The notes beneath the pieces were generated by a model. The model saw only the letters and a program-made list of their open reading frames with translations, was not told the DNA's origin and searched no databases. Positions 30,971 through 41,613 of a DNA stretch of 64,000 nucleotides are shown here, piece by piece. Numbering within the stretch: the stretch's first letter is position 1; every line of letters starts with the position of its first letter. Where the stretch lies: NCBI GenBank assembly GCA_963662175.1, contig OY759226.1, positions 25,714,446 through 25,778,445 on the forward strand, given 5' to 3'. A program made the translations under genes and the position numbers. The DNA comes from Aradus depressus (Eukaryota > Arthropoda > Insecta > Hemiptera > Aradidae).

Positions 30971-31769
30971 ATATAAAAATACTTATATAATGAAATAGAG
31001 TTCCACTTATAAGTAAATAGAGTAAACAAAGAGCCATCTGGTTACATTACCTTTATAGAAATTGTAAGAAAACACCATTCAAAAGTTGTTTTTAACAGTC
31101 GAAGCGCTGTAGGGTTGAGCTTAAAGTGGCAGTAAAAACCTATAATAAATTAAATTTGAATAAAACTCAGGTCCCTTACAGGACATTTAATGCTGTTTCC
31201 AATGGTGTAATTGAATTTGATTTATGACAAATACTTTTTGAGATAAAATTGATTTTATGCGAAAAAGTAGAAAAGTTTACGAAATCAAGAATAACTTTTG
31301 AAAGTGAACGAATCGGACCATGGTTTATTAGAACCTATTTGTTCCAAATGAAGTGAAGAACCATATCCCGAAGTATTGCCAGAGGTTGCTGATACACCCT
31401 GTATATTTTAAATGACAAGTTTGTTATCCTTGTATGGTTACTGTTGTGTTATAGCATTGTTAGAAGCCCAGTCTGACAGACCTGAAGTCATGTTCAGTTA
31501 ATTTTGTTCGATCGATGCAATGGTTCACCTAACAGAATACAGCTGGAATAATCGCATTAGGTCATCAACCACTTGGAAAAATTATAAACCTTGTCAACCC
31601 ATCCCCAGGAACACAATTCTACTGGGAACTGTAGAGCGTCAATTATCCGGAGTGTATTAACCGTTTATCTCCCCAAGATGTGTTTTCATCAGAATGTCAT
31701 AGTTTCTTTAACCTGATGCCAAAAAATGAATAAGAAATTGGTCGGTGAATCATTTCCAATATATTTATG
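30971..31769. other. unrecognised intron DNA, possible old element
   Basis: 31090-31400 ends 'gatacaccctgtatatttta', a terminus common to some insect MITE-like repeats. 31430-31690 is GC-balanced and not recognised. No ORF of note. Confidence 0.4.
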
Positions 31770-32270
31770 TACTTCCCCAGATATACAAAGTATAAGGGAA
31801 GTTATGTAATCAGTCAAAAATTCGATGCCGAGTTTTCAACGAAATTTTATATTTTTCAACCCCTGATTTCAAAAATGGAAAAAACAAAATTCTGTGAACA
31901 CGAAAACTCCCGATAGAATGAACGTATCAACATGAAATTTTATATGTATATCTAGAATCCTCTAAGGACGACACCTATTAATTTTTAGCCAAATCAGCCA
32001 AAGACAAGAAGGGATTAGGGGGGAGGCTTAACACAAAACTCTAATAACTGCCGTTCGTACTGCGTTCCTGCGAAATCGGTTGAAAGGAAGGGGGACTCGA
32101 CTCGAATACCCTAATAACTGCCAATGTAACGAATATATCGACACAAAATTTAGTATCAGAATTCAGAAGCCACATTGTAAGTCAAATATTGACATTCGAG
32201 CCTAAACGGTCGACTGACCTTGAAGGGAGAGCGAAAACATAATTGATTATTGTGGTGGGGAAGAACAACG
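31770..32270 (+). repeat. family R repeat, near complete
   Basis: Begins at a palindromic junction (acttccccagatatacaaag, then tataagggaagttatgt) and runs through three modules to 'ggtcgactgacct' and 'gcgaaaacataattga'. Confidence 0.85.
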
Positions 32271-32499
32271 CCGGTGATTCACCGAACCTAATTTAACTAT
32301 ATTAAATTTCGTGTTGATCCAATCATTACCCTCCCCACTGATCCTCCCTTCCATTGCATTCTTCTGTCAGAAATTACAGTGTTCGTGGTCATACATGGTC
32401 TTTATTCTTAAACATGATCTGCATTAAAAATTATTCTTTTTATACAGAATTGTATGTTTATTCCCTTATTACCAACAGATTTTCTCAGAAAATTATAAA
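32271..32499. other. unrecognised DNA
   Basis: Short flank between family R and the Penelope-like fragment; 'gcattaaaaattattctttt' and similar AT-rich sequence. Confidence 0.4.
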
Positions 32500-33110
32500 G
32501 AAAACACGAATGTTTTTTAATATTGTCTATTTCACAAGATATATAAAATATATGGGAGTACTTTCGGTATTGCTACCATCTTCAGCCATGACTTAACAAA
32601 TATTAAATGGAAGTTCAACTATTTTTACAATCTAACCGGTAGGTAGGTACCCTTACTCAGCCCCCCATGGGGGTTTTTTCTATCCCTCCTGTACCGTTAA
32701 TTCTTCAAATACGTGAAACATCAAAAACGAACCTCCGTCCCAAATCGAAATCCCAATAACAAAAACTCCGAAGTAGTATGGTATACATCATATGTGTATT
32801 TTAATCAACCCACACCACCCCAAAGCCTCCACCATTGAGACCCCATCCCGAGACGAAATCTCATCTCCAACGCTCCACACATTTGAAGTTATTAGAAGAA
32901 TATTATGTATGCATACATGAAATAAATCAAAGACTAAAAATATACAAATGAAAATCAAAATATATAATAAAATACATGGGTTCTTGAGAAAGTAATTACG
33001 TATACACAGAGACTGGAGGATTATAGTATTGGCGATAAAAGGGGTGAATATGTGAGATTGGTCTGATCGTTCATACAATTTCCTCAGACTTAAATTTTGC
33101 AATATTTTTT
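32500..33110 (-). mobile_element. Penelope-like element 3' end with ribozyme
   Basis: On the minus strand the end of the coding region (LRKLYERSDQSHIFTPFIAN, 33095-33020; compare RRKLYERPNQSKIFPLTVTN at 43.4 kb) is followed by ~430 bp of untranslated sequence. The hammerhead motif at 32552-32589 and an AT-rich end come next. The order matches Penelope-like elements. Confidence 0.75.
32552..32589 (-). ncRNA. hammerhead ribozyme (Penelope type, minimal stem III)
   Basis: Reading on the minus strand: stem I strand ATGG (32589-32586), core CTGAAGA (32585-32579), and a spacer T. Stem II follows: GGTA, GCAA loop, TACC (32577-32566). Next come GAAA (32565-32562), self-complementary GTAC (32561-32558), TC with cleavage expected after C (32557-32556), and stem I strand CCAT (32555-32552). 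All conserved core residues fit CUGANGA/GAAA/NUH. The tiny stem III with a palindromic GUAC fits the dimer-active ribozymes reported in Penelope-like elements. Stem I is only 4 bp before mismatches. Confidence 0.75.
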
Positions 33111-33529
33111 GATTTTTTTGCAGTACGAAAAAGCGTTGGGATGAAAGCAGACAGCAAGATGAAGACTTGCAAGTAGAAGGTCAGACTACATGGATTGGAT
33201 TTCACAAAGAGGTTTGAATTTCTAGAACTCTCACTCAGAAGGTGTCGCTTTTAACAGACTGTTTGTCAGTCATAGGAAGATCTGAAGGTGTGTGCTTTCA
33301 GAATCATATATATGTCTTTTATATTAGGACTCCAGGAGAGGAAAAGTGGAAAATAAGATCAAAAGAACGCCTGAGACCCGGAGAAACAACAAACCAGAGC
33401 ATTGGGTACAGTTCCAATCTGAAGAATAATCCACTACGTTCCTCTACTATTCAGTATATTTCTCAACAACTCCATATACGTTTGCTCTGAGTATTGCGAA
33501 AAGCTGACAAAAAGTCAGCGGTGAATCAC
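33111..33529. other. unrecognised intron DNA
   Basis: No ORF or repeat identified. Confidence 0.4.
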
Positions 33530-33690
33530 CTGCTATATACTTCCCCAGAACGAATTAATCAATTAACTTTTCGCCCCCCCCCCCCCCCCCCCCCCCAATA
33601 TTCAATGGTGTTGTCCTTATGGGGTTTTGGTCACACATACAAAATTTCATATCGATACATTCATCCTATCGGCAGTTAAAGTTATTATGT
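33530..33690 (-). repeat. family R repeat fragment with expanded poly(C)
   Basis: 'acttccccagaacgaattaa', 'ttaacttttcgcc' then ~22 C (33575-33596), 'tatggggttttggtcacaca' and 'catatcgatacattcatcct'. The C run sits where other copies read 'ttttcgccccctct'. Confidence 0.8.
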
Positions 33691-33857
33691 TATGCCCCTC
33701 CTTACAATATATGTATTTTATATCGGATTTTAGACGAGTATATCTATGTATTTCTATCCCCGTTTTGGACCAGAGAATCTATATATGTCTATCCACGTTT
33801 CAGATGAGTCTATCGATGTATAAAATTATCTAAGAGATAAGAGAGTGTCTATGTTTT

Positions 33858-34160
33858 ATTTAGTTATTATGACTCATGCCCGGGCTTTAACTACGAGGTC
33901 ATATCGCCTACTACCAGAGCGCTCTTTCGTCACTCTGGTGGACATGAGCCGACTCTATTATGGGGGTTCTAAATTTTGCCTACCCTAAATTTTTATTCAC
34001 CTTGGACAGGGGTCTTTAACGAGTACCTGACATCGTACTCAGGCTCGGGACCATCCGAAGGACGGCATGCTTAAGTTTATTTTACCTCCCAGATAAAATA
34101 AACTAAGAACCTTGAGCTCAGAAGGCAAGCACGCATATTACTGAGCTACCGGCACCCTCG
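33858..34160 (-). mobile_element. tRNA-derived SINE, nearly full length
   Basis: Tail 'gttattatgactcatgcccg' (TAAC type) at left. Head at right (gagctaccggcaccctcg) with the B-box part of the head deleted. Confidence 0.92.
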
Positions 34161-34296
34161 AGTATCTATGTGTGACTATCCCAGTCTTAGTTGAATCTGT
34201 CAATGTATGTCTTATCTTTGTAGATCCCTGGTCTAGACTAGTCTATCCCTCATCTAAAAACGAGGTCTAAAAGCGTCTCTAAGTAAACCTGTTTCT

Positions 34297-34471
34297 TACA
34301 GTTGTCATACCTTTCGGTGGAAACCGTCTTCACTGGCTGCTGGTCGAGTACTATGGGTGAGCGCTTTCGATGTGAAGACATCATTTTCAAGCCACTGTTA
34401 ATGAGTACAACGAAAGCGCTCGCCCACAATACTTGACCAGCAACAGTGACGACGGTTTCCACCGAAAGGTA
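34297..34471. repeat. 175-nt near-perfect hairpin with ribozyme-like core
   Basis: Arms of 68 nt (gttgtcatacctttcggtgg ... gagcgctttcg, and its inverse ending ggtatgacaac) differ at about seven positions; the loop is ~39 nt. On the minus strand the loop reads GATGT-CTTC-ACATC-GAAA-GCGC-TC, the stem II/GAAA/palindrome/UC order of a hammerhead, behind a mutated core (TTGAAAA for CTGAAGA). It is probably two facing Penelope terminal repeats. Confidence 0.7.
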
Positions 34472-34799
34472 TGACAACAGTATATATTTACTGGCGAATA
34501 TATATTTACTACCAAATATATTTACTGGCGGAACTAACCCATGATTCTTCCACCCCAGGCCAACCAGTCTATACAGTGACAATACCGTCCCCATTCATTA
34601 TGCTGCTCCGTTATAAATGAGCCTGGCATCCCGGCCTTAGTCACTGTGATCCATCCATCACCTCATTAAACCATACTTTACTTAATTAACAGGTATTCTA
34701 CAGGTACTAGGTACTTAGTATCCTAAATAAATGTATTTACAACTATCAGTGACCTTTGGCAGATCGCCAGTTTCATCTCCCATAATCTAATTTTCAGTC
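34472..34799. other. unrecognised intron DNA
   Basis: A short direct repeat of 'atatatttactgg/cc' near 34480-34525. Otherwise nothing seen. Confidence 0.4.
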
Positions 34800-34935
34800 A
34801 ATTTACCTTATTGTCTCGACTCAGAAGCCACTATGAAAGTCAAATATTGAGTTTTAGCTCAAACGGTCGACACGCTTTAGAGGGAGAGCGAAAACTTAAT
34901 TTATCAATTTGTGCTGGGGAAGTACATAGTTGGTG
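34800..34935 (+). repeat. family R repeat, distal fragment
   Basis: 'cagaagccactatgaaagtc', 'ggtcgacacgctttagaggg' and 'agcgaaaacttaatttatca' with the 'ggggaagtacat' end. Confidence 0.8.
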
Positions 34936-35049
34936 ATTTTTCTCATATATACCTGTATACACTTTTTTTAATCATGTATGGTATTATTTAAATATTTCTT
35001 TCAGAAACGACATTTTATTTTGAATTTATTCCAATTTTTTTTTTTATTT

Positions 35050-35780
35050 AAGACTACTCGACTCGTACAGGAGAAGGAGATGGGAGAGGCCCCAAGAGCT
35101 GGAGAAGAGACAGTTCGGAAGAGAACTTGTAACTTGTTTCAAAATTATGTGTCCTAATTTTGGTTTCAGGAGGTTGTGTGATACATTTTGAGTTGGCAGT
35201 TTTGACAAGCAATCCTGCGCACCATCTATCCCTAAGGTCTATCCCCTCCATCCCCAACTTTTATTTTTTAGATTCTAATGGATAAGATATTTCCGAGCAA
35301 CGCAGAAGAGTATAGATGAGCAAGCGAGAAATGCTGCTTATCTCTAGTAGTGGAAACTGTGGGTGTTTAAGAGGATAAATCAAGACTAGAGATAACAAGT
35401 TCATTAGGAACCTCTGGACAGCAAGACTGGAGTTTACCATAGAGATAGATGGAGAGAATATTTTTGAACTGAACTGTCTCTGTTCCATAATTGCAATGTC
35501 AAATTTCAAACATATGTCATCATTTTGGTTTCAGGAGGTTGTGCGGTACATTTTGAGTTGGCAGATGAGACAATCCTGCCCCTGCATCCCCCACTCTTTC
35601 CTTCATCACTGTTGCCTCCTGTCCTCTAATAACCACTGAGAAGGTTATACAGCAGTAATGGTATAATATCCTCATTGAAGTGATGGCCCCATTTGGTACA
35701 TTTTGAGTCCCAACTATACTCTTCTCTGATGAAGGGATTAGTTTCATCTTATCACATAAACCTTGTTCTATCCGTTGTAA
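35050..35780. repeat. locally duplicated module ('ggtttcaggaggttgtg')
   Basis: 35150-35225 and 35518-35590 share 'attttggtttcaggaggttg' and 'acattttgagttggcag' in direct order. A third partial match (ggtacattttgagtcc) lies at 35695. GC-balanced, no long ORF, family unknown. Confidence 0.6.
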
Positions 35781-36184
35781 ACACATGTTATATCCACTAA
35801 GGGATGTTAAGAGACGTGATGTTTCAAGGTACCCTCCCCTCAGTAACCGATATTACAAATTTAATATACTCTATAAAAGTTTAATATTAAACTACCAAGA
35901 GAATATTGGGCTCGAAACTGTCACCTTCTTGGGCTTTCACAAGCATTACGACAATAGTTAAAGGAATAAGGACAAACTAGATAAATTAAGTACCAACACT
36001 ACAAGAACTAGAGTAATGAGACAATAATACAGTGGTAATAAGAGGAAACAATACCGTTAACAATACTGAGCAATATAACAATTTTCTTTGATTATTCTTC
36101 TTCGAATTTTATGAGTAAAGTGAATAAGGTTTATACCTTATTTAACTTTTAAATATTAAGTTTCGTGAAAATCCTATCAGTGAG
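35781..36184. other. unrecognised intron DNA
   Basis: Nothing recognised. Confidence 0.4.
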
Positions 36185-36189
36185 GAGAG

Positions 36190-36850
36190 CAACCGTTACA
36201 AGAGGAGCCGGTAGACATACAGATTGGCGGGGTTAGACCGGCAAAAGTGGTGGAATGCAGACATGGAAGGGTAGGCAGAGAGAATGGTAGGGTAGACAGA
36301 CAGAATGGTTGCGTAGACCTGCAGAAATGGTGGGGTAGACAGACATAATGGTAGGGTAGACAGACAGAATGGTAGGGTAGATAGACAGAATGGTTGCATA
36401 GACCTGGAGAAATGGTGGGGTAGACAGGCAGAATGGTAGGGTAGACAGACAGAATGGTAGGGTAGACAGACAGAATGGTTGCGTAGACCTGCAGAAATGG
36501 TGGGGTAGACAGACATAATGTTAGGGTAGACAGACAGATTGGTAGGACAAACAGACAGAATGATAGGGTAAACAGATAGAATGGTAGCGTAAACCTGGAG
36601 AAATGGTGGGGTAGACAGACATAATGGTAGGGTAGACAGACATAATGGTAGAGTGGACCTGCAGAAAAAGTGGTGTAGACAGAAATAATGGTAGGGTAAA
36701 CAGAATGGTTGGGTAGACCTGCAGAAATAGTGGGGTAAACAGATATAATGATAGCGTAGACCTGCAGAAATAGTGGGGTAGACAAACATAATGGTAGGGT
36801 ATACAGACAGAATGGCAGCGTAGTCCTGCAGAAATAGTGGGATAGGCGGC
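36190..36850. repeat. ~21-bp minisatellite
   Basis: About 30 imperfect units alternating 'gtagacagacagaatggtag' and 'gtagacctgcagaaatggtg' types. Because the period is a multiple of three, several frames stay open on the minus strand (up to 260 codons of Leu/Ser/Thr/Pro/Cys repeats). They have no gene-like start, domain or splice context. Confidence 0.92.
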
Positions 36851-37254
36851 AAAACAATGATCATATGCCCGCTTTTTTTTAGAAAAAAGACCTCCTGGAG
36901 ATGGCAGAATTCTAGAAACGAGCCGAAGTTGTCGTGAGAAGAAGACTGAAGGACCCAAGAAGGCCTTGCTAGTGTCAAATGAAAGGTGGCCTATATATTA
37001 CGTAGCACGAATGGACAGTCTTCACAAACAATTTGTCGTGTCTGTCTAAAAGCTTCTATTGATTCAAAAATCAATAAGCGAGTTGTCACATAATAAGGAA
37101 CTAATTTTACAAATTACAGGATCACAAGGATAAGCACACACAACTTATCCACGCAAGTCATATAATATACATAGGGGATTAAAAAAGTATTCAAAAAGTG
37201 TCCAGACAATGATTTAAAAGCATTTTTGAGAAATTTGGAAAACAGGAATTCTTT
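36851..37254. other. unrecognised intron DNA
   Basis: No feature seen. Confidence 0.4.
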
Positions 37255-37480
37255 GTATAATTTTATATGAGAGGTGAAATAAACGCACGCCGTTTTTCGG
37301 ATGGAACGTTAAGCGATGGTACTCGTTAAAGACCCCTGCCCTTAAATGAATAAAAATTTAGGGTAATCAAATGTAGGACTCCCACAGTAGAGTCGGGCTC
37401 ATGTCCACCAGCGGACGAAAGAGCGATCTGGTAGTAGGCGATATGACCATGTAGTTAAAGCCCGAGTATGAGTTATAATA
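37255..37480 (+). mobile_element. tRNA-derived SINE, 5'-truncated
   Basis: Starts 'gagaggtgaaataaacgcac' and ends 'gagtatgagttataataact', TAAC-type tail. Confidence 0.87.
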
Positions 37481-37504
37481 ACTAACAAACTGTAAATGTG
37501 ATTT

Positions 37505-37615
37505 CATAACACCATCTTCAGATCATAGTTTGTAGCTAAATCTGACGAAGGTGTAATCCCGAAACACTTTTTTTTTTTTGTGGAATAGACAAAATTTCAA
37601 AAAATGAAGTTTGTT
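37505..37615 (+). mobile_element. Penelope-like terminal remnant with hammerhead-like core
   Basis: CTGACGA, then 'aggtgtaatccc', then GAAA and CACT (37539-37570), followed by 'gtggaatagacaaaatttc', which matches the post-ribozyme sequence at 32.52 and 27.15 kb. Stem II is weak. Confidence 0.5.
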
Positions 37616-37959
37616 TTATTTATTTATTACAAGTTTCCACAATATCTCCATGTTTCTCAACTTATAAATTGTTAACATATATTGTTTTTTTATTTCAGAA
37701 TACTTGTGAGGCTGCGAATATACCAGACATTGATTGACATGGCTTGTTGAACAAGATGAAACAAGGATGTAAAGCATACCTAAATGATATATTAGAACTT
37801 GGAAAACATATATATTAAAATAATACGAAAGGTAAGGAACATATATTTTTAACAAAATTCATGATTGTTAAAGTGAAGCGAACAGTCCAAAATGAACTGC
37901 TTAAAACCAAAGAGTATTATTATTTATTATATATTTTTTATACCTAAGCATAGACGAAA
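37616..37959. other. AT-rich DNA, no gene
   Basis: Nothing recognised. Confidence 0.4.
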
Positions 37960-38645
37960 ATTAAGATTTCGCTCTCCCTCTAAAACCAATCGATTGTTTT
38001 AGCTAAAAGTCAATAGTTGACTTATACAAGTACTTCTGAATCCTCTTGCTCAACTTGGTGTCACACACTTTACGTAAGGATTATTGGGTTCTTTCTGATC
38101 TCCCCCTTCCTTTCAACCGATTTCGCTTATAATTATTATTATATGCAATCGGAGAAAAATTCGATCCTGAATTTTCAACGGAATTTCATGTTTTCCAAAG
38201 TCTAGTATTCCAAATATGAAAAAAAAGTCTGTTTGTGTGTGCTTGTGAACACGATAACTCCTGAAAAAAAGATTGTATCTATACGAAATTTTATATGTGA
38301 ATCCAAAACCCTTTAATGACGACACTTTTTCAGCCAAATCGACCAAATAAAAAGGGGGGATTAGAGGGGTGGGAATGTATCGACATGAAATTTCATATTT
38401 TAAGTCAAAACCTATTCAGGATATAACCTGTCAAATTTCAGCGATATCTCTTGGAGAGAAGAAGGGTTCTGGGGAGGAGGCTCAATTCAAAAATCCTAAT
38501 AACTGCCGATGTAATGAATTTATCTACACAAAATTTAGGATGAGGATTTGGGTGACCCTATGTAAGTCAACTGTTGAATTTTAGCGCAAACAGTCGACTG
38601 GTTTTGGAGGGGGAGCGAAAGGTTAATTGATTAATTCGTTCTTGT
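37960..38645. repeat. two opposed family R copies
   Basis: 37970-38110 is reverse-oriented (gatttcgctctccctctaaa); 38140-38645 is forward (atgcaatcggagaaaaattc to ggttaattgattaattcgtt) with three modules. Confidence 0.82.
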
Positions 38646-39188
38646 GAATCACATAGCTGATGATGCACCGACGACTTTTTTAAGTGTAAGTTAACCATGA
38701 AGTGAACCCTCTGCAATATGGCGGATGGATGGCTAATGGATTGAGTTATCTTGGGGCTCTAAGAGCGACCAACTTGACAGGTGGTGTCCCACCAACTGTG
38801 GAATATTTCAGAGGGTTGCCCTGGTAACTTGAGCCCGAACTGGGAGAGGGGGGTCGATACCTCCCCCTAAACCGACCCATTCACACTGATACATACTTCC
38901 GTTAGCACACACTACCCCCAGTTCACCTCTTCAATAATGATAATTAGAGCACAGATTTCGTGTGGTAAAAAAAATAAAAAACATGCAATAAAAAGGCCAA
39001 AACGTGCAAAAATGTGCAACAAAAAATAAAATCCTGCCATTAACTGTTTTTCTGCGAAAAAAAAAATTTGATCTAATTTCTTAATTAAATAAATCTTTTT
39101 TCAGCATAACAATGGGTACGGTTTAAAAAAAAATTTAAAAAATGAAAATCCTAAGAAATTTATTTATACAATTTATAAAAAATATTTG
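38646..39188. other. unrecognised DNA, partly GC-balanced
   Basis: 38700-38940 (gcaatatggcggatggatgg ... gtcgatacctccccctaaac) is unlike its AT-rich surroundings and unlike any repeat seen. 38970-39180 is A-rich with 'gcaaaaatgtgcaacaaaaa'. No exon could be defined. Confidence 0.45.
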
Positions 39189-39515
39189 AGGGCTCCGGTA
39201 GCTCAGTGGTGCTTGCCTTCTGAGCTCAAGATCGTGGGTTCGAAATCCGACCGAGGCCCTTAGTTTATTTTTTCTGGAAGGTAAAATAAACTTAAGCACG
39301 CCGTCCTTCGGATGGGACGTTAAGCGATGGTCCCGAGCCTGTACGATGTCAGGTACTCGTTAAAGACCTCTGCTCTAGGTGAATAAAAATTTAGGGGAGG
39401 CAAAATGTAGGACTCCCATAGTAGAGTCTGGCTCATGGCCACCAGAGTGACGAAAGAGCGCTCTGATAGTAGGCGATATGACCTCATAGTTAAAGCCCCG
39501 GCATAAGTCATAACT
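39189..39515 (+). mobile_element. tRNA-derived SINE, nearly full length
   Basis: Head 'gagggctccggtagctcagt' with a 6-bp deletion after the A-box, B-box 'gggttcgaaatcc', full body, ending 'ggcataagtcataactcc'. Confidence 0.93.
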
Positions 39516-39689
39516 CCATGTTTTAATTACAAAAGCGTATGTATAAATTTTTGGTTAAAAAAATACTAGAGATATGTTAAATACAAAACAGTTCACCGCA
39601 TTACTCGAGGCCGAGAATTTGACTTAATTAAATTGATATATATTTTTTACTAAAGCATTTGATGCGTGAAAATTTACCAACAAAACATT

Positions 39690-39840
39690 TCAAAATTCTT
39701 GTCTGAAAAACTGTGCCTTTATTTTCTGATTTCCTTTCGGATTGCTTTTCTGATTTTTTCTGTTGAAAGATCAGACTCAAAACCTCCAAAAGGAGAGGCT
39801 TTTGTTCTAAAAGAATATCAATAAAGCTATTTTATTTTTT
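39690..39840 (-). repeat. repeat family E, copy 2
   Basis: Reverse complement of 20620-20745 (tttcggattgcttttctgat, aggcttttgttctaaaagaa, tcaataaagctattttattt). Confidence 0.75.
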
Positions 39841-39959
39841 ATTTTTTTATTTTATTCTTATATATTCATTCTTAGTGGGACCTCGGTCCCAGAATAAAAT
39901 TTCTTTTCATTTCAATTCATTATAGTAATTCCATCGAAAACTCAATAACACACAGGAAC

Positions 39960-40196
39960 ATTTTTTTTTTTTTTGACATAAGGGGTTCAGAAAACACCAC
40001 AATCCCCCGGTAGATTCAAGAGATCTCCTGTTGTGAAGTGATGTCATGAGGGTTCACCGCTGGGTGTTTTTTCCTCTCTCAAGCCTCTCATGTCATATTT
40101 ATGTTTATTATTTTATTTTATTTTTATTATGTTTGTGTAGTATATGTCAGCCCAGACGCTGGTTGTGCATTTTTTTGCATAGTTGTGGCTTAAGAT

Positions 40197-40225
<29 letters not shown>
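39960..40225 (+). mobile_element. retroposon 3' end with poly(A)
   Basis: 'aaaacaccacaatcccccgg' ... 'cagcccagacgctggttgtg' ... 'gtggcttaagat' and ~25 A (40199-40224). No ORF remains; the parent is probably a LINE. Part (ggttcaccgctgggtgtttt) is echoed at 44830-44870. Confidence 0.6.
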
Positions 40226-40227
<2 letters not shown>

Positions 40228-40229
40228 AT

Positions 40230-40500
40230 ACAAAGTATAGGGGAAGTTTTATAATCGGTCAGAAATTAACTTAACTCTAAAACTATCGCCACGAAATTGT
40301 ATTTTTAAATTAAAAATCTCATAAGACATCTCGAAATGTTCAGCAAAATTGACCAAAGGGAAGTCGGAGATCATAGGACCTCAACTCAAAAATACTAATA
40401 AAGATTGATGTAATGAATGTATTGACACGAAATTTCTTTGGAAGATTCAGAATTCCTTAAGTAAGACAGCTTATTGAATTTCTGTTCGACTACATAACTT
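40230..40500 (+). repeat. family R repeat copy
   Basis: 'caaagtataggggaagtttt', 'gatgtaatgaatgtattgac', and ends at the 'ttcaga.ttcctta.gtaa' module. Confidence 0.82.
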
Positions 40501-40844
40501 CAGGTATACATAGTCCAACTGGAGAAGTAATATATCCAAGATGTGTGCTGTATGACAATAACAAGGGTACTTCTAAAGTTCACAGAACTTATTAGTGTGA
40601 AGAACTGCCAACTTGTGAATGTGAACATCTTGTGAGAACATTGAGGTTTATTCATTAGCATCTTTGAACTCACCTCGAGGCTGCACAATTCCACCAGAGA
40701 TTATTAAATGAAATTCTCCTCCAAAATTGGGCCGGAATTTCATATATGAACCAAGTAAGCCCAATCAAAATGCCAGAATTTCACGAAATATACGGTTTTA
40801 TGTTTGATATTATTAATAAATAGTTATATTGATACTTTCCTCGC
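40501..40844. other. unrecognised intron DNA
   Basis: Nothing recognised. Confidence 0.4.
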
Positions 40845-41613
40845 TCTAGTCGACATGATTCCGACTCTATGTGAGTTCTAAATATTACGAACCCTATTTT
40901 TTTTTCTTTACCTATCGTAAAGGTGTTAAACGAATATCTGAAAACGTGCAGGTTCGAGACCATCGCCTAACATTCCATCCCGAAGGACGGCGTGCTTTAG
41001 TTTTTTTTATTAAAGTTTTTATTTTTCCAAATTATACAGTATTATATGTACAGTGAGACAACATTAAATGGACAATATAATTATTGATATAATATACTAT
41101 ATAAAGTTTACAAACAAAATAACAAAGTAAAATTTGAGGAAAATCCCACAAGGCCTAGGCCTGAGTGCGGGAAAACAATTTAAAAGAGATATATAACAGA
41201 TGAAAAGATGGCTAACTAAAGTTTTGACATGAAATGATCGCTAATGGAGTTAGACAATACTGATGTAAAGTATATTAAAATGACATTAATTATAAAAATT
41301 CTTCATCATTGATCCAGAATTTTAAGTTCAATTTAAATTTTTGAATACTACAATTTTTGATGACAAGTGGTATTAAATTATAAGCTCGAAGGCCCAGGTA
41401 GTAAACATTAAGTTGCGTAATTTTTTTTGTCAAATGGGATAATTGAAAAGTTGGTTTATTTCGCAAAGTTATTTCGGCTTTGTTTTTTGTTTTTATATAA
41501 CAAGAAGTGTCTTTTATGGATAAATAGGAGGGTATTGTAAATATATATCTTTGAACCTGCGATCTTGAGATCAGTAAGCAAGCATGCATACCACTGAGCT
41601 ACCGACGCCCTCT
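40845..41613 (-). mobile_element. tRNA-derived SINE split by a LINE insertion
   Basis: The distal body (gactctatgtgagttctaaa ... cgaaggacggcgtgctttag) is at 40850-41000. The head (gatcttgagatcagtaagca ... gagctaccgacgccctct) is at 41549-41613. The intervening 545 bp are LINE. Confidence 0.8.
41001..41548 (-). mobile_element. 5'-truncated LINE 3' end (CR1/L2-like C-terminus)
   Basis: The minus strand ends in A-rich sequence (poly(T) at 41001-41010) after a short 3' UTR. The upstream frame to 41290 carries 'AEITLRNKPTFQLSHLTKKI', then 'TQLNVYYLGLRAYNLIPLVI' and 'KNCSIQKFKLNLKFWI'. The pattern x-G-x-x-x-(F/Y)N-x-(L/I)P-x-x-I(K)...FK..L..(F/W) is the C-terminal tail of several LINE reverse-transcriptase ORFs. 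Clade call is tentative. Confidence 0.65.

Noticed and set aside
34250..34594. Minus-strand 114-codon frame
   Set aside because: Lies over the 175-nt hairpin; the peptide is mirrored by the palindrome and shows no domain.
36177..36978. Three long overlapping minus-strand frames (226, 260, 145 codons)
   Set aside because: They are translations of a ~21-bp minisatellite in different frames; no domain, start context or splice sites.
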